From Saccoglossus kowalevskii (Eukaryota; Hemichordata; Enteropneusta; Harrimaniidae), in the NCBI RefSeq assembly GCF_000003605.2, contig NW_003139324.1:26668-41768 (forward strand): a stretch of DNA of 15,101 nt. The letters are read 5' to 3'. Within the stretch, counting starts at the first letter, position 1, and every line of letters begins with the position of its first letter. The notes below the pieces were generated by a model that was not told the DNA's origin, did not search any database, and saw only the letters and a list, made by a program, of their open reading frames with translations. Of the stretch, positions 11,005 to 15,101 are shown piece by piece. Position numbers and translations under genes: made by a program.

Positions 11005-12403
11005 GAATATTTGTGTGTGTGTGTGTGTGTGGATGTGTCAAATCCACCAATATCTCATGAACCACTAGGTGGATTGGAATGCAATTTGGTACTTTGTGAT
11101 GAACTCCAGACTTGATCAGATTTAGGCAAATATCCACACATATTAATTAGATAATTTTCATAATAATCAACTATTATCAGCATGTTGTTTTGATATTCTA
11201 ACTTGATACATTCACATCGTTTTTCATGAATATTCAGCGCTACATAAAATTAATATTAAGTTATAGCTAATTTGCATGATAATTAACTACTTTCATGTTT
11301 TGTTGACTGTTTCAGTATGTTTGTCATCTTTGTAGCAGTTTTGCTAAAAGAAAAGAAACGTACAATTAAATTTCAGTCTGTTTATTCTGTATATTAATGG
11401 TAGTCTGTTCAAATGGTTTTTATCTTCACACTTGTATACTGTGTGTGTAGTTGAGTATCTGATATTGCGAGTGCCGTCACCTGCGCACATGCGAAATTGA
11501 GTCCCAATCGACGATAACAACACACACTAAAAACGCAAAGGCTCATGGGTAGACGCTTGTTTGTAAACACTCACACGCTATGGCCATCTGAGGCTTGTGC
11601 AGGTGACGACTCCCCCACTTTAATTAACTATGTTTTATTTCGTATTCTATTTGTATTTTGCGATTGAATGATTTGATTCATGGTATATCATTAGGTTCGA
11701 ATCCATCTGTAAAACAGCATGAGCAATGCTGCGGCAGAAATGTTCAGTAAACATTAACAAATATTGACTTCACTTCACACGAGAGCACTTTCTAGCATCT
11801 CTAATTATGATATCCATTACATAGGTATATCTGACTTACTAATGGTTCAACAGGGACTATGTCATTAACTATCACTTAGGATAGGGTAGAAAGGAATGAC
11901 TCGTCTGTTTGAAATCATGGAGGGTGGCTGGAAGATTTGGTAAAAAAATAAATTGCGAGGTAACAAAACAAACAAAATTGCATGCAAATTGTTGCAGGAA
12001 TAATATAATGACACATTCAAGAAAAAATAAAAGTGTACAGATTAGAGCTGCGAAAAAAAAATTGTGTTGCTCACACTTCTCCAGCCACCCCCCATAATTT
12101 GTAATGACTGACCTCCTAACTTGGTAATGATAAATAAAACTTCATCTTGATTTTTTTTTTTTTAATTATTCAGGAGATTGGTCAGCATTTCGAGCATGGT
12201 TGCCAGGGCTTTATGGTTTCGGAAAATTACATATCGTTAATGAAACACACATCTTTTGGAAACAAGTATTAGCTCTGAATGGACAAACTATTGATTCTGT
12301 ATGGATTGAACAACATAATCATGGACCATTCAACATTGCTGACTTTGACTTTGAAATTGAAAATAATGATGAAGAAGAGGATGCTTGGTGGTTGTCAGAT
12401 TAA
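1889..12403 (+). CDS. ACP7: ACP7-like purple acid phosphatase, nine spliced coding exons, 491 aa
   Basis: Spliced CDS: join(1889..2030, 2823..3076, 4846..4938, 5662..5817, 6779..6854, 7702..7819, 9860..10060, 10440..10645, 12174..12403). It is a binuclear metal phosphomonoesterase of the acid phosphatase type 7 family, expected in the secretory pathway or outside the cell; the physiological substrate is unknown. Residues 1-21 look like a signal peptide. Residues about 67-165 form the PAP N-terminal (fibronectin-like) domain, about 168-380 the metallophosphatase core, and about 385-466 the C-terminal domain. All five ligand motifs are visible: GD (D174), GDxxY (D204, Y207), GNHE (N239, H240), VxxH (H324) and HEH (H364, H366). 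C329 and C337 match a conserved Cys pair. N-glycosylation sequons at N103, N139, N245 and N438 fit secretion. The start is the only ATG giving a signal peptide. Compared with vertebrate ACP7 (about 440 aa), it has a longer N-terminus and acidic tail, and lacks about 7-10 residues after residue 347. Family assignment is very secure; orthology to ACP7 is inferred from remembered family sequence. Confidence 0.93.
2031..2822 (+). other. Intron 1
   Basis: A 792-bp intron bounded by gtgagt and a gatcaccag acceptor, phase 1. AT-rich without a recognisable element. A decoy acceptor-like cttccag followed by gtatgt occurs near 2190 but encloses no coding text. Confidence 0.75.
2823..3076 (+). CDS. ACP7: Coding exon 2: PAP N-terminal domain, first part
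   Basis: Acceptor AG at 2821-2822, donor gtaagt at 3077. The exon completes codon 48 and encodes residues 49-132, ending in phase 0. The segment PEQIHIAY (67-74) followed by EMIVMWST (80-87) is the hallmark opening of the fibronectin-like PAP N-terminal domain. The exon ends with HRVKLS, which is continuous in the family with the first residues of exon 3. Confidence 0.93.
3077..3576 (+). other. Intron 2, 5' part
   Basis: First 500 bp of the 1769-bp phase-0 intron between exons 2 and 3. AT-rich; a run of G near 3275 and one minus-strand open frame of 62 codons without resemblance to any family. No feature seen before the protease relic that begins near 3577. Confidence 0.7.
3577..4068 (+). 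pseudogene. Decayed ubiquitin-specific protease (USP) domain fragment
   Basis: An intronless relic of the C-terminal half of a USP deubiquitinase domain sits inside intron 2, same strand as the host gene. Three consecutive blocks read in different frames: about 3577-3680 (CNCNFCESW...LQMVILEI), 3686-3866 (SLFQCLHDYF, YACDDCN, then FVIQLKRFS at about 3815-3838) and about 3868-4068 (FKLYAVLVH, YYYACIKAPDDIWHKFDDD). Their order matches the family: zinc-finger cysteines, the L.QLKRF strand, then the catalytic-His region. Frame changes fall near 3685 and 3867, and a stop precedes the first block. The usual GHYY around the catalytic His reads SYYY, so the His is lost. The paralogue cannot be named. 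A retrocopy or a piece carried by a transposon are both possible. Confidence 0.7.
4232..4300 (+). pseudogene. Possible Harbinger-type transposase motif remnant
   Basis: A short open segment reads ITGDGGYSCRMLYLDYPL, resembling the 'GDsGYpcRpyLltP' block around the second catalytic Asp of PIF/Harbinger DDE nucleases. Only about 20 residues resemble; the rest of the 69-codon frame (4232-4441) is hydrophobic low-complexity text. It lies about 170 bp after the USP relic, so both may derive from one insertion, but that is speculation. Confidence 0.25.
4442..4845 (+). other. Intron 2, 3' part
   Basis: AT-rich intronic sequence leading to the exon 3 acceptor. Contains an A-run near 4804-4812 and no recognised element or coding text. 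Confidence 0.7.
4846..4938 (+). CDS. ACP7: Coding exon 3: end of the PAP N-terminal domain
   Basis: Phase 0 at both ends, 31 codons (residues 133-163), between acceptor ttttactgatag and donor gtaagt. The segment NLIAGQNYSYKVRSD matches the family pattern of a 'Gly-x-x-Tyr-x-Tyr-x-Val' strand that closes the fibronectin-like domain, and FTAMKDGQ leads into the core. The exon is too short for simple ORF finding and is recognised from this family fit and exact phase. Confidence 0.9.
4939..5430 (+). other. Intron 3, 5' part
   Basis: Phase-0 intron sequence with a short TGTC-rich stretch near 5060-5085 and an A-run near 5184-5193. No coding text recognised. The intron continues through the MITE at 5431-5558 to the acceptor at 5660-5661. 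Confidence 0.7.
5431..5558 (+). mobile_element. MITE family A, copy 1
   Basis: Begins GTGTCGTCACCTGCACATGC and ends with a diverged inverted form (TTGACGACC). A 93-bp core starting at GTCGTCACCTG (5433) matches the reverse complement of 11471-11612 with about nine mismatches (about 90%). It is GC-richer than its surroundings. It has no coding capacity, so it is a non-autonomous DNA element; the superfamily is unknown and no clear target-site duplication is seen. Lies in intron 3, about 100 bp before exon 4, opposite in orientation to copy 2. Confidence 0.75.
5662..5817 (+). CDS. ACP7: Coding exon 4: first metal-ligand motifs of the phosphatase core
   Basis: Encodes residues 164-215 in phase 0. 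It carries YGDMG (ligand D174) and GDFAYD (D204 and Y207, the Tyr that gives these enzymes their purple colour through Fe(III) charge transfer). The acceptor ctcatttcag is strong. The donor AAAG|gtttgt at 5818 is the weakest in the gene; reading through it adds 19 codons before a stop at 5872-5874. Confidence 0.94.
5818..6778 (+). other. Intron 4
   Basis: A 961-bp AT-rich phase-0 intron starting with the weak donor gtttgt. No transposon ends, RNA gene or coding text was recognised. Confidence 0.75.
6779..6854 (+). CDS. ACP7: Coding exon 5: GNH(E) motif
   Basis: A 76-nt exon encoding residues 216-240 plus the first base of codon 241, between acceptor ttttattttag and donor gtatgt. It reads IGDDFMNRI...RIPYMTAVGNH, matching the family around the third ligand motif (N239). 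The Glu of GNHE is split across the intron: G from this exon and AG from exon 6. Confidence 0.93.
6855..7701 (+). other. Intron 5
   Basis: An 847-bp phase-1 intron that splits the Glu codon of the GNHE motif. A GC-richer island at about 7420-7625 lies inside a 104-codon open frame (7308-7622) that has no recognisable similarity, no splice context and starts in intronic DNA; it is more likely a dispersed repeat than a gene. Confidence 0.7.
7702..7819 (+). CDS. ACP7: Coding exon 6: core between the GNHE and VxxH motifs
   Basis: Completes Glu241 and encodes residues 242-279 plus two bases of Ser280. The text FNFSHYRYRFSMP and MWYSFNMAKVHFIS fits the family segment that runs from GNHE into the central beta-strand. 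The acceptor cttctttgtag is pyrimidine-rich and the donor is gtgagt. N245-F-S is a glycosylation sequon. Confidence 0.93.
7820..8594 (+). other. Intron 6, 5' part
   Basis: First 775 bp of the longest intron (2040 bp, phase 2). Strongly AT-rich, with a decoy acceptor-like T-rich tract ending in ttttattttag near 8228-8238. No gene or clear element before the MITE at 8595. Confidence 0.7.
8595..8806 (+). mobile_element. MITE family B, copy 1 (TACTGT...ACAGTA)
   Basis: A 212-bp element with 25-bp terminal inverted repeats: TACTGTGGAATACTTTATTT at the left against the reverse complement of the right end (AAATAAAGTATTCTACAGTA), one mismatch. Internal repeats of the TTTTCGCT / AGCGAAAA motif also pair. 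A shorter copy in the same orientation lies downstream of the gene at 13563-13700. No coding capacity. Confidence 0.8.
9038..9348. mobile_element. Non-autonomous element, possibly hAT-like (MITE family C)
   Basis: Starts CAGGGTTTTTTCTAG and ends TTTAAAAAAATCCTG, which are imperfect inverted repeats; CAGGG ends are typical of hAT elements. CTGTT-containing octamers flank both ends (9030-9037 tactgttt, 9349-9356 ctgttatt), a possible diverged 8-bp target duplication. Subterminal GC-rich palindromes (gcggcgcc; gggcgctgcgcccc) and a run of 12 G at 9101-9112 lie inside. No coding frame. Confidence 0.55.
9465..9609. repeat. Imperfect direct repeat pair, 20-bp units
   Basis: GCTTCTAAGATAGCAAATAC at 9465-9484 recurs as GCTTCTAATCTAGCAAATGC at 9590-9609. 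The second unit also forms a small inverted repeat (atttgct...agcaaat) and lies ten bases before MITE family D. Possibly the edges of another decayed element. Confidence 0.4.
9620..9831. mobile_element. MITE-like element with TACTGTAAA ends (family D)
   Basis: A 212-bp segment bounded by TACTGTAAA and TTTACAGTA (perfect 9-bp inverted repeat), with pairing subterminal CACTGGGTTTAA and TTAAAACCCGG blocks. Related in ends and A/T-rich style, but not in internal sequence, to family B. It ends 28 bp before exon 7, so the region just upstream of the exon 7 acceptor is element-derived. Confidence 0.65.
9860..10060 (+). CDS. ACP7: Coding exon 7: VxxH motif
   Basis: Encodes the last base of Ser280, residues 281-346 and two bases of Gly347. 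It contains STEVYF, then WIIVYGHRPMYCSNAD, where V321 and H324 form the fourth ligand motif and C329/C337 the conserved Cys pair. The acceptor (tctctgtcacatttcag) lies 28 bp after the end of a MITE-like element. The donor gtaagt at 10061 is strong. Confidence 0.94.
10061..10439 (+). other. Intron 7
   Basis: The shortest intron (379 bp, phase 2), between the VxxH and HEH exons, at the point where the protein lacks about 7-10 family residues. No convincing microexon was found. Confidence 0.75.
10440..10645 (+). CDS. ACP7: Coding exon 8: HEH motif
   Basis: Phase 2 in, phase 1 out; completes Gly347 and encodes residues 348-415. AHEHSYERLYPVYEG carries the last ligands H364 and H366; the usual Trp after YERL is Tyr here. 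IHIISGAAGCNE follows the family. Relative to relatives, the exon begins abruptly at LEEL: the 7-10 residues normally found between the 'KVR.G' and 'GLE.LF' blocks are absent. Confidence 0.92.
10646..10971 (+). other. Intron 8, 5' part
   Basis: AT-rich start of the 1528-bp phase-1 intron. No coding text or element recognised before the microsatellite. Confidence 0.7.
10972..11031 (+). repeat. Compound microsatellite (TGTC)n then (TG)n
   Basis: About eight TGTC units (10972-11005), a short AATATT spacer, then about ten TG units (11012-11031). Open frames across it on the minus strand are translations of the repeat. Confidence 0.95.
11033..11330. repeat. Probable dispersed repeat following the microsatellite
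   Basis: The text after the microsatellite (tcaaatccaccaatatctcatgaaccactaggtggattggaatgcaatttggtac) has the look of a dispersed repeat body to which a microsatellite is attached; ccacc...ggtgg forms an inverted repeat near 11044-11074. A second copy is not present in the window, so the call rests on style only. Confidence 0.35.
11331..11470 (+). other. Intron 8, middle part
   Basis: AT-rich intronic spacer between the dispersed repeat and MITE A copy 2. Nothing recognised. Confidence 0.6.
11471..11612 (-). mobile_element. MITE family A, copy 2 (inverted)
   Basis: The fuller copy, about 142 bp. The left end GTGCCGTCACCTGCGCACATGC pairs with the right end GCTTGTGCAGGTGACGACTC, giving terminal inverted repeats of about 20 bp. 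Its reverse complement matches 5431-5558. It retains about 15 bp near one end that copy 1 lacks. It lies in intron 8, between exons 8 and 9. Confidence 0.78.
11613..11916 (+). other. Intron 8, spacer between two elements
   Basis: AT-rich spacer. GGTTCGAATCC at 11694-11704 equals the tRNA B-box consensus, but no A box or cloverleaf is present; it may be a SINE relic or chance. Confidence 0.5.
11917..12095. mobile_element. Foldback element with GGGTGGCTGG arms
   Basis: ATGGAGGGTGGCTGGAAG at the left pairs with CTTCTCCAGCCACCCCCCAT at the right (about 16 of 18 positions), enclosing about 140 bp of A-rich sequence. In the pre-mRNA this would form a hairpin whose base lies about 80 nt upstream of the exon 9 acceptor. 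The 62-codon open frame through it has no coding character. Confidence 0.6.
12174..12403 (+). CDS. ACP7: Coding exon 9: C-terminal domain, acidic tail and stop
   Basis: Encodes residues 416-491 and TAA at 12401-12403. DWSAFRAW, YGFGKLHIVNETHIFW and TIDSVWIEQ are the metallophosphatase C-terminal block. The family normally ends soon after 'VW'; here about 25 further residues follow, many acidic (for example ENNDEEEDAWW). The acceptor is cag|gag|att, so the exon could start at 12174 (PR-G-DWS) or 12177 (PR-DWS) without a frame change. A long T-run precedes it. Confidence 0.92.
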
Positions 12404-12410
12404 CAATTAT

Positions 12411-12640
12411 GCACACATCTCTGCTAACCACCCTTCCTGCAACTTTTAAGCCATCCATACATGTTAGCCGTCAAGTTTTGCTTTCCATCTACCCCAGCTT
12501 ACAATCCATCCATGCTTGCCAGCCCTGCTAGCAATCTCGGCTAACCATTCGTCCATGCTGGTCATAAATCATACATTCTTTAGTAGCCACCAATCATTTC
12601 TAGCCATGCATCAATCATGCTAAACCACCAATCTGTATTA
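12411..12640 (+). repeat. Degenerate tandem repeat, CCATCCATGCTAGCC-like
   Basis: Variants of 'ccatccatgcttgcc / ccatacatgttagcc / gtccatgctggtc / ccatgcatcaatcatgctaaacc' recur at about 12451, 12504, 12551 and 12604, spaced roughly 42-54 bp, interspersed with 'gctaacca' words. The units have diverged too far for an exact period. Confidence 0.5.
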
Positions 12641-13102
12641 CTCAGATTTCTATCAATGTACAATTTCCAGCCAGCAGCTGAAAGTCCATTTTTATTCCTG
12701 CCCTCAATATTACGGCGTCCATCTGCTATCACTGTCACTGATATACCTTGCTATGTTGTAGGTCACATCCAGCCGTCCACTCCTTTTGATGTTTCCTCTT
12801 CGTTATCCATTAATCGTTTCTCTGAGTCTTTCCCTACTCTTCATCCCTGGCTGACTGCCATCATTGTTCGCTACCTTCAGCTTTTCTTGCTAGCCTGTTG
12901 GTGACTTGGTTAAAATATTCATCAAGAATTATAAATATAGATGTAAATCCTTGACACAGTGAAAGTTTGAAATGAAGTCCAGAATGTCCAGCTTATGTAT
13001 TGAATTATTACTTCAATAATCAAAATGAATGCTTCATATATATAATATACTTTCATTAACACATAACATCCCTTGGAAGAGGTGAAAAAGGCTACAATTG
13101 AA

Positions 13103-13128
13103 AATAAAAAAAAAAAAGCTTAAATAAA
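13103..13128 (+). terminator. Candidate polyadenylation signals
   Basis: Two AATAAA hexamers (13103-13108 and 13123-13128), the first ones after the stop codon, are followed by A-rich DNA. They lie about 700 bp after the stop. Because the DNA is A-rich, either could be chance. Confidence 0.4.
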
Positions 13129-13130
13129 TA

Positions 13131-13562
13131 TAAAAAAAACCTAAATAATGCAAGGCAAACCAATTATTTGCTTCTATGTTGAATACTTAATAATCAAAAC
13201 AGCTCAAGAGGTCATGACATGTCATCACTGATCATGAGCAAATCAAATTTACTTTCATTGAATGAAAATTATTGGGTAATGTTTTATTTTCCATCTTCTA
13301 AACACAATTTCTGTCTTTGCGTTTGAAACTTTGTAGAAACCATTAGAAAATGTTGCACTTCTTCAATGTGTTTGTCATCAGTATTCACAGATACAGGCAC
13401 ATAAAAATAGTGACCATATTCTATTTTTCAGTAAGTGATGAGTGGTTACTGTTTTGGTAGGAGTCTCACAAAGAGCAACATTTGTTTTAATCATTTAGGT
13501 ATCGTTCAATGTGGATATCTTGCATTCTGATTTGTTTTAATGTCATTTTTGATTTCTTAAAT
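13131..13562. other. Intergenic sequence
   Basis: AT-rich DNA after the putative 3' end of the phosphatase gene. A short palindromic stretch near 13211-13237 (gtcatgacatgtcat...gatcatga) is the only structure noted. Confidence 0.5.
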
Positions 13563-13700
13563 TACTGTAAAATATTTTACTTTAGCTGGAATGTATTTAT
13601 TTACTTTTTGGGTGTTTTGTATGGAATTTATTTTTACTGAATCATCTCTTCAGTGAAAATAGTGAAAATAAATTCCAAGCGAAAATGCATTCCTTATAAT
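13563..13700 (+). mobile_element. MITE family B, copy 2 (internally shortened)
   Basis: Starts TACTGTAAAATATTTTACTT and shares TTTTTGGG..TTTTGTATGGAATTTATTTT and CAGTGAAAATAGTGAAAATAAA with copy 1, in the same orientation, but lacks about 75 bp of the middle. The right end (agcgaaaatgcattcc) pairs with tggaatgtattt near the left end; the terminal ACAGTA is lost. On its minus strand it offers AATAAA words (TTTATT at 13596 and 13627). Confidence 0.7.
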
Positions 13701-13731
13701 TGATATAATTGATATCTTGATACAATGTTGG

Positions 13732-14020
13732 TTAGTTTTTCAACAGTAACCTGCCATGAGAATCAGATGACTGTACGTGCTCATTCCAGTCAACAGTTTT
13801 TATTACCCATGTATGGTCACAATGAATACCTTCGTTTTGATTTATTGGTCCAATAATATTGTAATTCTTTACAAAAAGAATGTTTTCCATACTCGGATAG
13901 TGTATAGAAAATTGGTTCTGCAATTTTTCTAGAACATGCCACTTTTGGTGATACCTATTGAGTGATGTGGAAGAAGCGAGACACTTCATATCGATAAATT
14001 CAAAAACTCGGGCATTGAAA
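13732..14020 (-). CDS. Candidate terminal exon or gene remnant of unknown function
   Basis: A minus-strand frame with protein-like composition, unusual for this AT-rich DNA. The first Met is at 13989 and the stop TAA at 13732-13734. It is open upstream of the Met (reading ARVFEFID before MKCLASSTSLNRYHQKWHVL) to about 14020, where a stop and an AG-ended tract (tcgtttctag on the minus strand) occur, so it could be the last exon of a gene entering from the right. It has several His and Trp residues (for example GIHCDHTWVIKTVDWNEH). I do not recognise the family. AATAAA signals for this strand occur about 105 bp downstream, inside MITE B copy 2. A decayed gene piece or a chance frame are real alternatives. 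Confidence 0.3.
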
Positions 14021-14878
14021 TCTTACCTAGAAACGAGTCCACTTCAAATTACGGTACATACGTTTCACTATTTTATCAATCTTAGATTATTCTGGGAGAC
14101 TATGCATGGAATAAATATGATGCATGTTTGTTTTCATTATTCAGAATTATTTTAATATCAAAACTGGGATATTTTTAAACGTATTCTGTGAATATCACTG
14201 TATTATAGCTGGAATTTCCTAACTGTAAACAAAATGGACATCTATGCATGTAATTTATTTTTACCTATTTGCCATGAAGTGTATATAAACCAATTAAAAA
14301 TGTTTTTTCAGTTGGTTTTATCGTTACACTAATAGAAATTTCTCCCTGAAAATAAACATTTCTACAGTAATTTTAATTGAGGAAATAAAAAATATAAAAA
14401 ATGTTAATATTTTTGGATTTTTATAATTATTTAAATGGTTATTATGCATTATGTGTGCGTTGTATTTCGTCTACTTATCATAACTGCACAGTCTTCGTGC
14501 TGTTTTGGTTAAACTGTAAATGCATCAAATATTTACTGATTTTTAAATTTCGATGTTTTTACCGAAAAGTAAAATTTGCTAGAGTAAATCCAGTAGGTAA
14601 AATAGAATAATAGAACTTGTATCAAAATAGTCCTGTGAAAATAAATGCTTTTACAGTACCTGGGTATGGGTCACATGAAATGTATATTTATTACTAAATT
14701 TGAACGCATGCTAGGGTATGCATGTGTATAGAACACAGAAATAAATCCATATATCTAAGCATCATTATGTGTTCTTTGCTTGTCAAATTATTCTATTGAA
14801 GTATATATGTTGTAATCTCTTGTGAAAAAATATTATATTATAGAGACTAGAAATATTTGATTTTGTCATGTCCTGTTT
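14021..14878. other. AT-rich intergenic DNA with decayed MITE ends
   Basis: Two sequences resemble the right end of MITE family B: gaaaataaacatttctacagta ending at 14369 and gaaaataaatgcttttacagta ending at 14658. A tagctggaatttcc word near 14208 resembles the left part of copy 2. These may be remnants of further copies. The 69-codon frame at 14401-14610 is low-complexity Phe/Tyr/Leu-rich text and is not called. Confidence 0.4.
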
Positions 14879-15077
14879 CAACAGCCTAATTGTATGAGAC
14901 CAGGGGTTGCTGAACAATAATTTATGCAACACAGATAACATCGTCCGTTTGCATTGGTTTCGTATCTGTTAATTCCTCAACAGCCTAAATGTACGAGACC
15001 AGGGGTTGCGGAAAAATAATGTACGCAACACAGATACCATCGTCCGCATTGCATTGGTTTCGTATCTGTTAATTCCT
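14879..15077. repeat. Tandem repeat, two units of 99-100 bp
   Basis: Unit 1 starts at 14879 (CAACAGCCTAATTGTATGAG) and unit 2 at 14978 (CAACAGCCTAAATGTACGAG), ending at 15077. They are nearly 90% identical, with one 1-bp length change. Each unit contains two inverted repeats: GGTTGC...GCAAC and ACAGATA...TATCTGT. The array stops at 15077 within the window; no more units are seen on either side. Confidence 0.9.
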
Positions 15078-15101
15078 CTTTCCATGGAGGCAGTAAGCTG
15101 A

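Larger units (their letters stand above)
12404..13130 (+). other. Probable 3'UTR
   Basis: Follows the stop of exon 9. Up to about 12900 it is strikingly C-rich and G-poor on the + strand, unlike anything else in the window. From about 12905 it becomes AT-rich, and AATAAA occurs at 13103-13108 and 13123-13128, next to A-runs, giving plausible cleavage sites. A 95-codon open frame (12617-12904) has Ser/Pro/Leu-rich text without family resemblance and is taken as non-coding. Confidence 0.5.

Noticed and set aside
10943-11137. Minus-strand open frame across the microsatellite
   Set aside because: It is a translation of the TGTC/TG repeats (Asp-Arg-Gln and Thr-His runs).
11694-11704. GGTTCGAATCC, identical to the tRNA B box
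   Set aside because: No A box, no D or anticodon arm and no acceptor stem can be formed around it, so it is not a tRNA gene; at most a SINE relic.
12617-12904. 95-codon open frame after the stop codon
   Set aside because: Its openness follows from the C-rich, G-poor composition of the 3'UTR; the Ser/Pro/Leu-rich text resembles no domain.
14401-14610. 69-codon open frame on the + strand
   Set aside because: Low-complexity Phe/Tyr/Leu/Cys-rich translation of AT-rich DNA.

Overview
The window is animal nuclear DNA. It is AT-rich and has one long spliced gene on the + strand: nine coding exons with clean GT...AG junctions in compatible phases, and introns of 0.4-2 kb packed with small inverted-repeat (MITE-like) elements and a microsatellite. 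There are no operons, Shine-Dalgarno sites or CRISPR arrays. The style (ACP7-type purple acid phosphatase, AT-rich introns, many short TACTGT...ACAGTA foldback elements) suggests a marine invertebrate such as a lophotrochozoan or an invertebrate deuterostome. The species cannot be fixed from the sequence alone.

Layout. 1-1888: upstream region, with a GC-rich, palindrome-rich candidate promoter at about 320-480, a possible 5'UTR exon ending at 526, and AT-rich sequence to the acceptor at 1881-1882. 1889-12403: the phosphatase gene. Coding exons are 1889-2030, 2823-3076, 4846-4938, 5662-5817, 6779-6854, 7702-7819, 9860-10060, 10440-10645 and 12174-12403. They join to 1476 nt, 491 residues plus a stop, with no internal stop. 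The product has a signal peptide, a fibronectin-like N-terminal PAP domain, the two-metal phosphatase domain with all five ligand motifs, a C-terminal domain and an unusual acidic tail. 12404 to about 13130: a C-rich probable 3'UTR with degenerate tandem repeats and AATAAA signals. 13131-15101: intergenic DNA with a second copy of an intronic MITE, a protein-like open frame on the minus strand (13732 to about 14020) and a two-unit 99-bp tandem repeat at the window end.

Within the introns (named by the preceding coding exon), intron 2 holds a frameshifted, intronless relic of a ubiquitin-specific protease domain (about 3577-4068) and a short Harbinger-transposase-like motif. Introns 3 and 8 hold two copies of one MITE in opposite orientation, flanking exactly the exons that encode the active site. 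Intron 6 holds three different MITE-like elements, one ending 28 bp before an exon. Intron 8 also has a microsatellite, a dispersed repeat and another foldback element just before the last exon.

The strongest content is ordinary: one intact ACP7-like gene. The points most worth checking are the inverted MITE pair (possible circular RNA), the deubiquitinase relic, the residues missing at the exon 7/8 junction, the NAGNAG acceptor of the last exon, and the minus-strand open frame downstream. I did not find a convincing new biological system.
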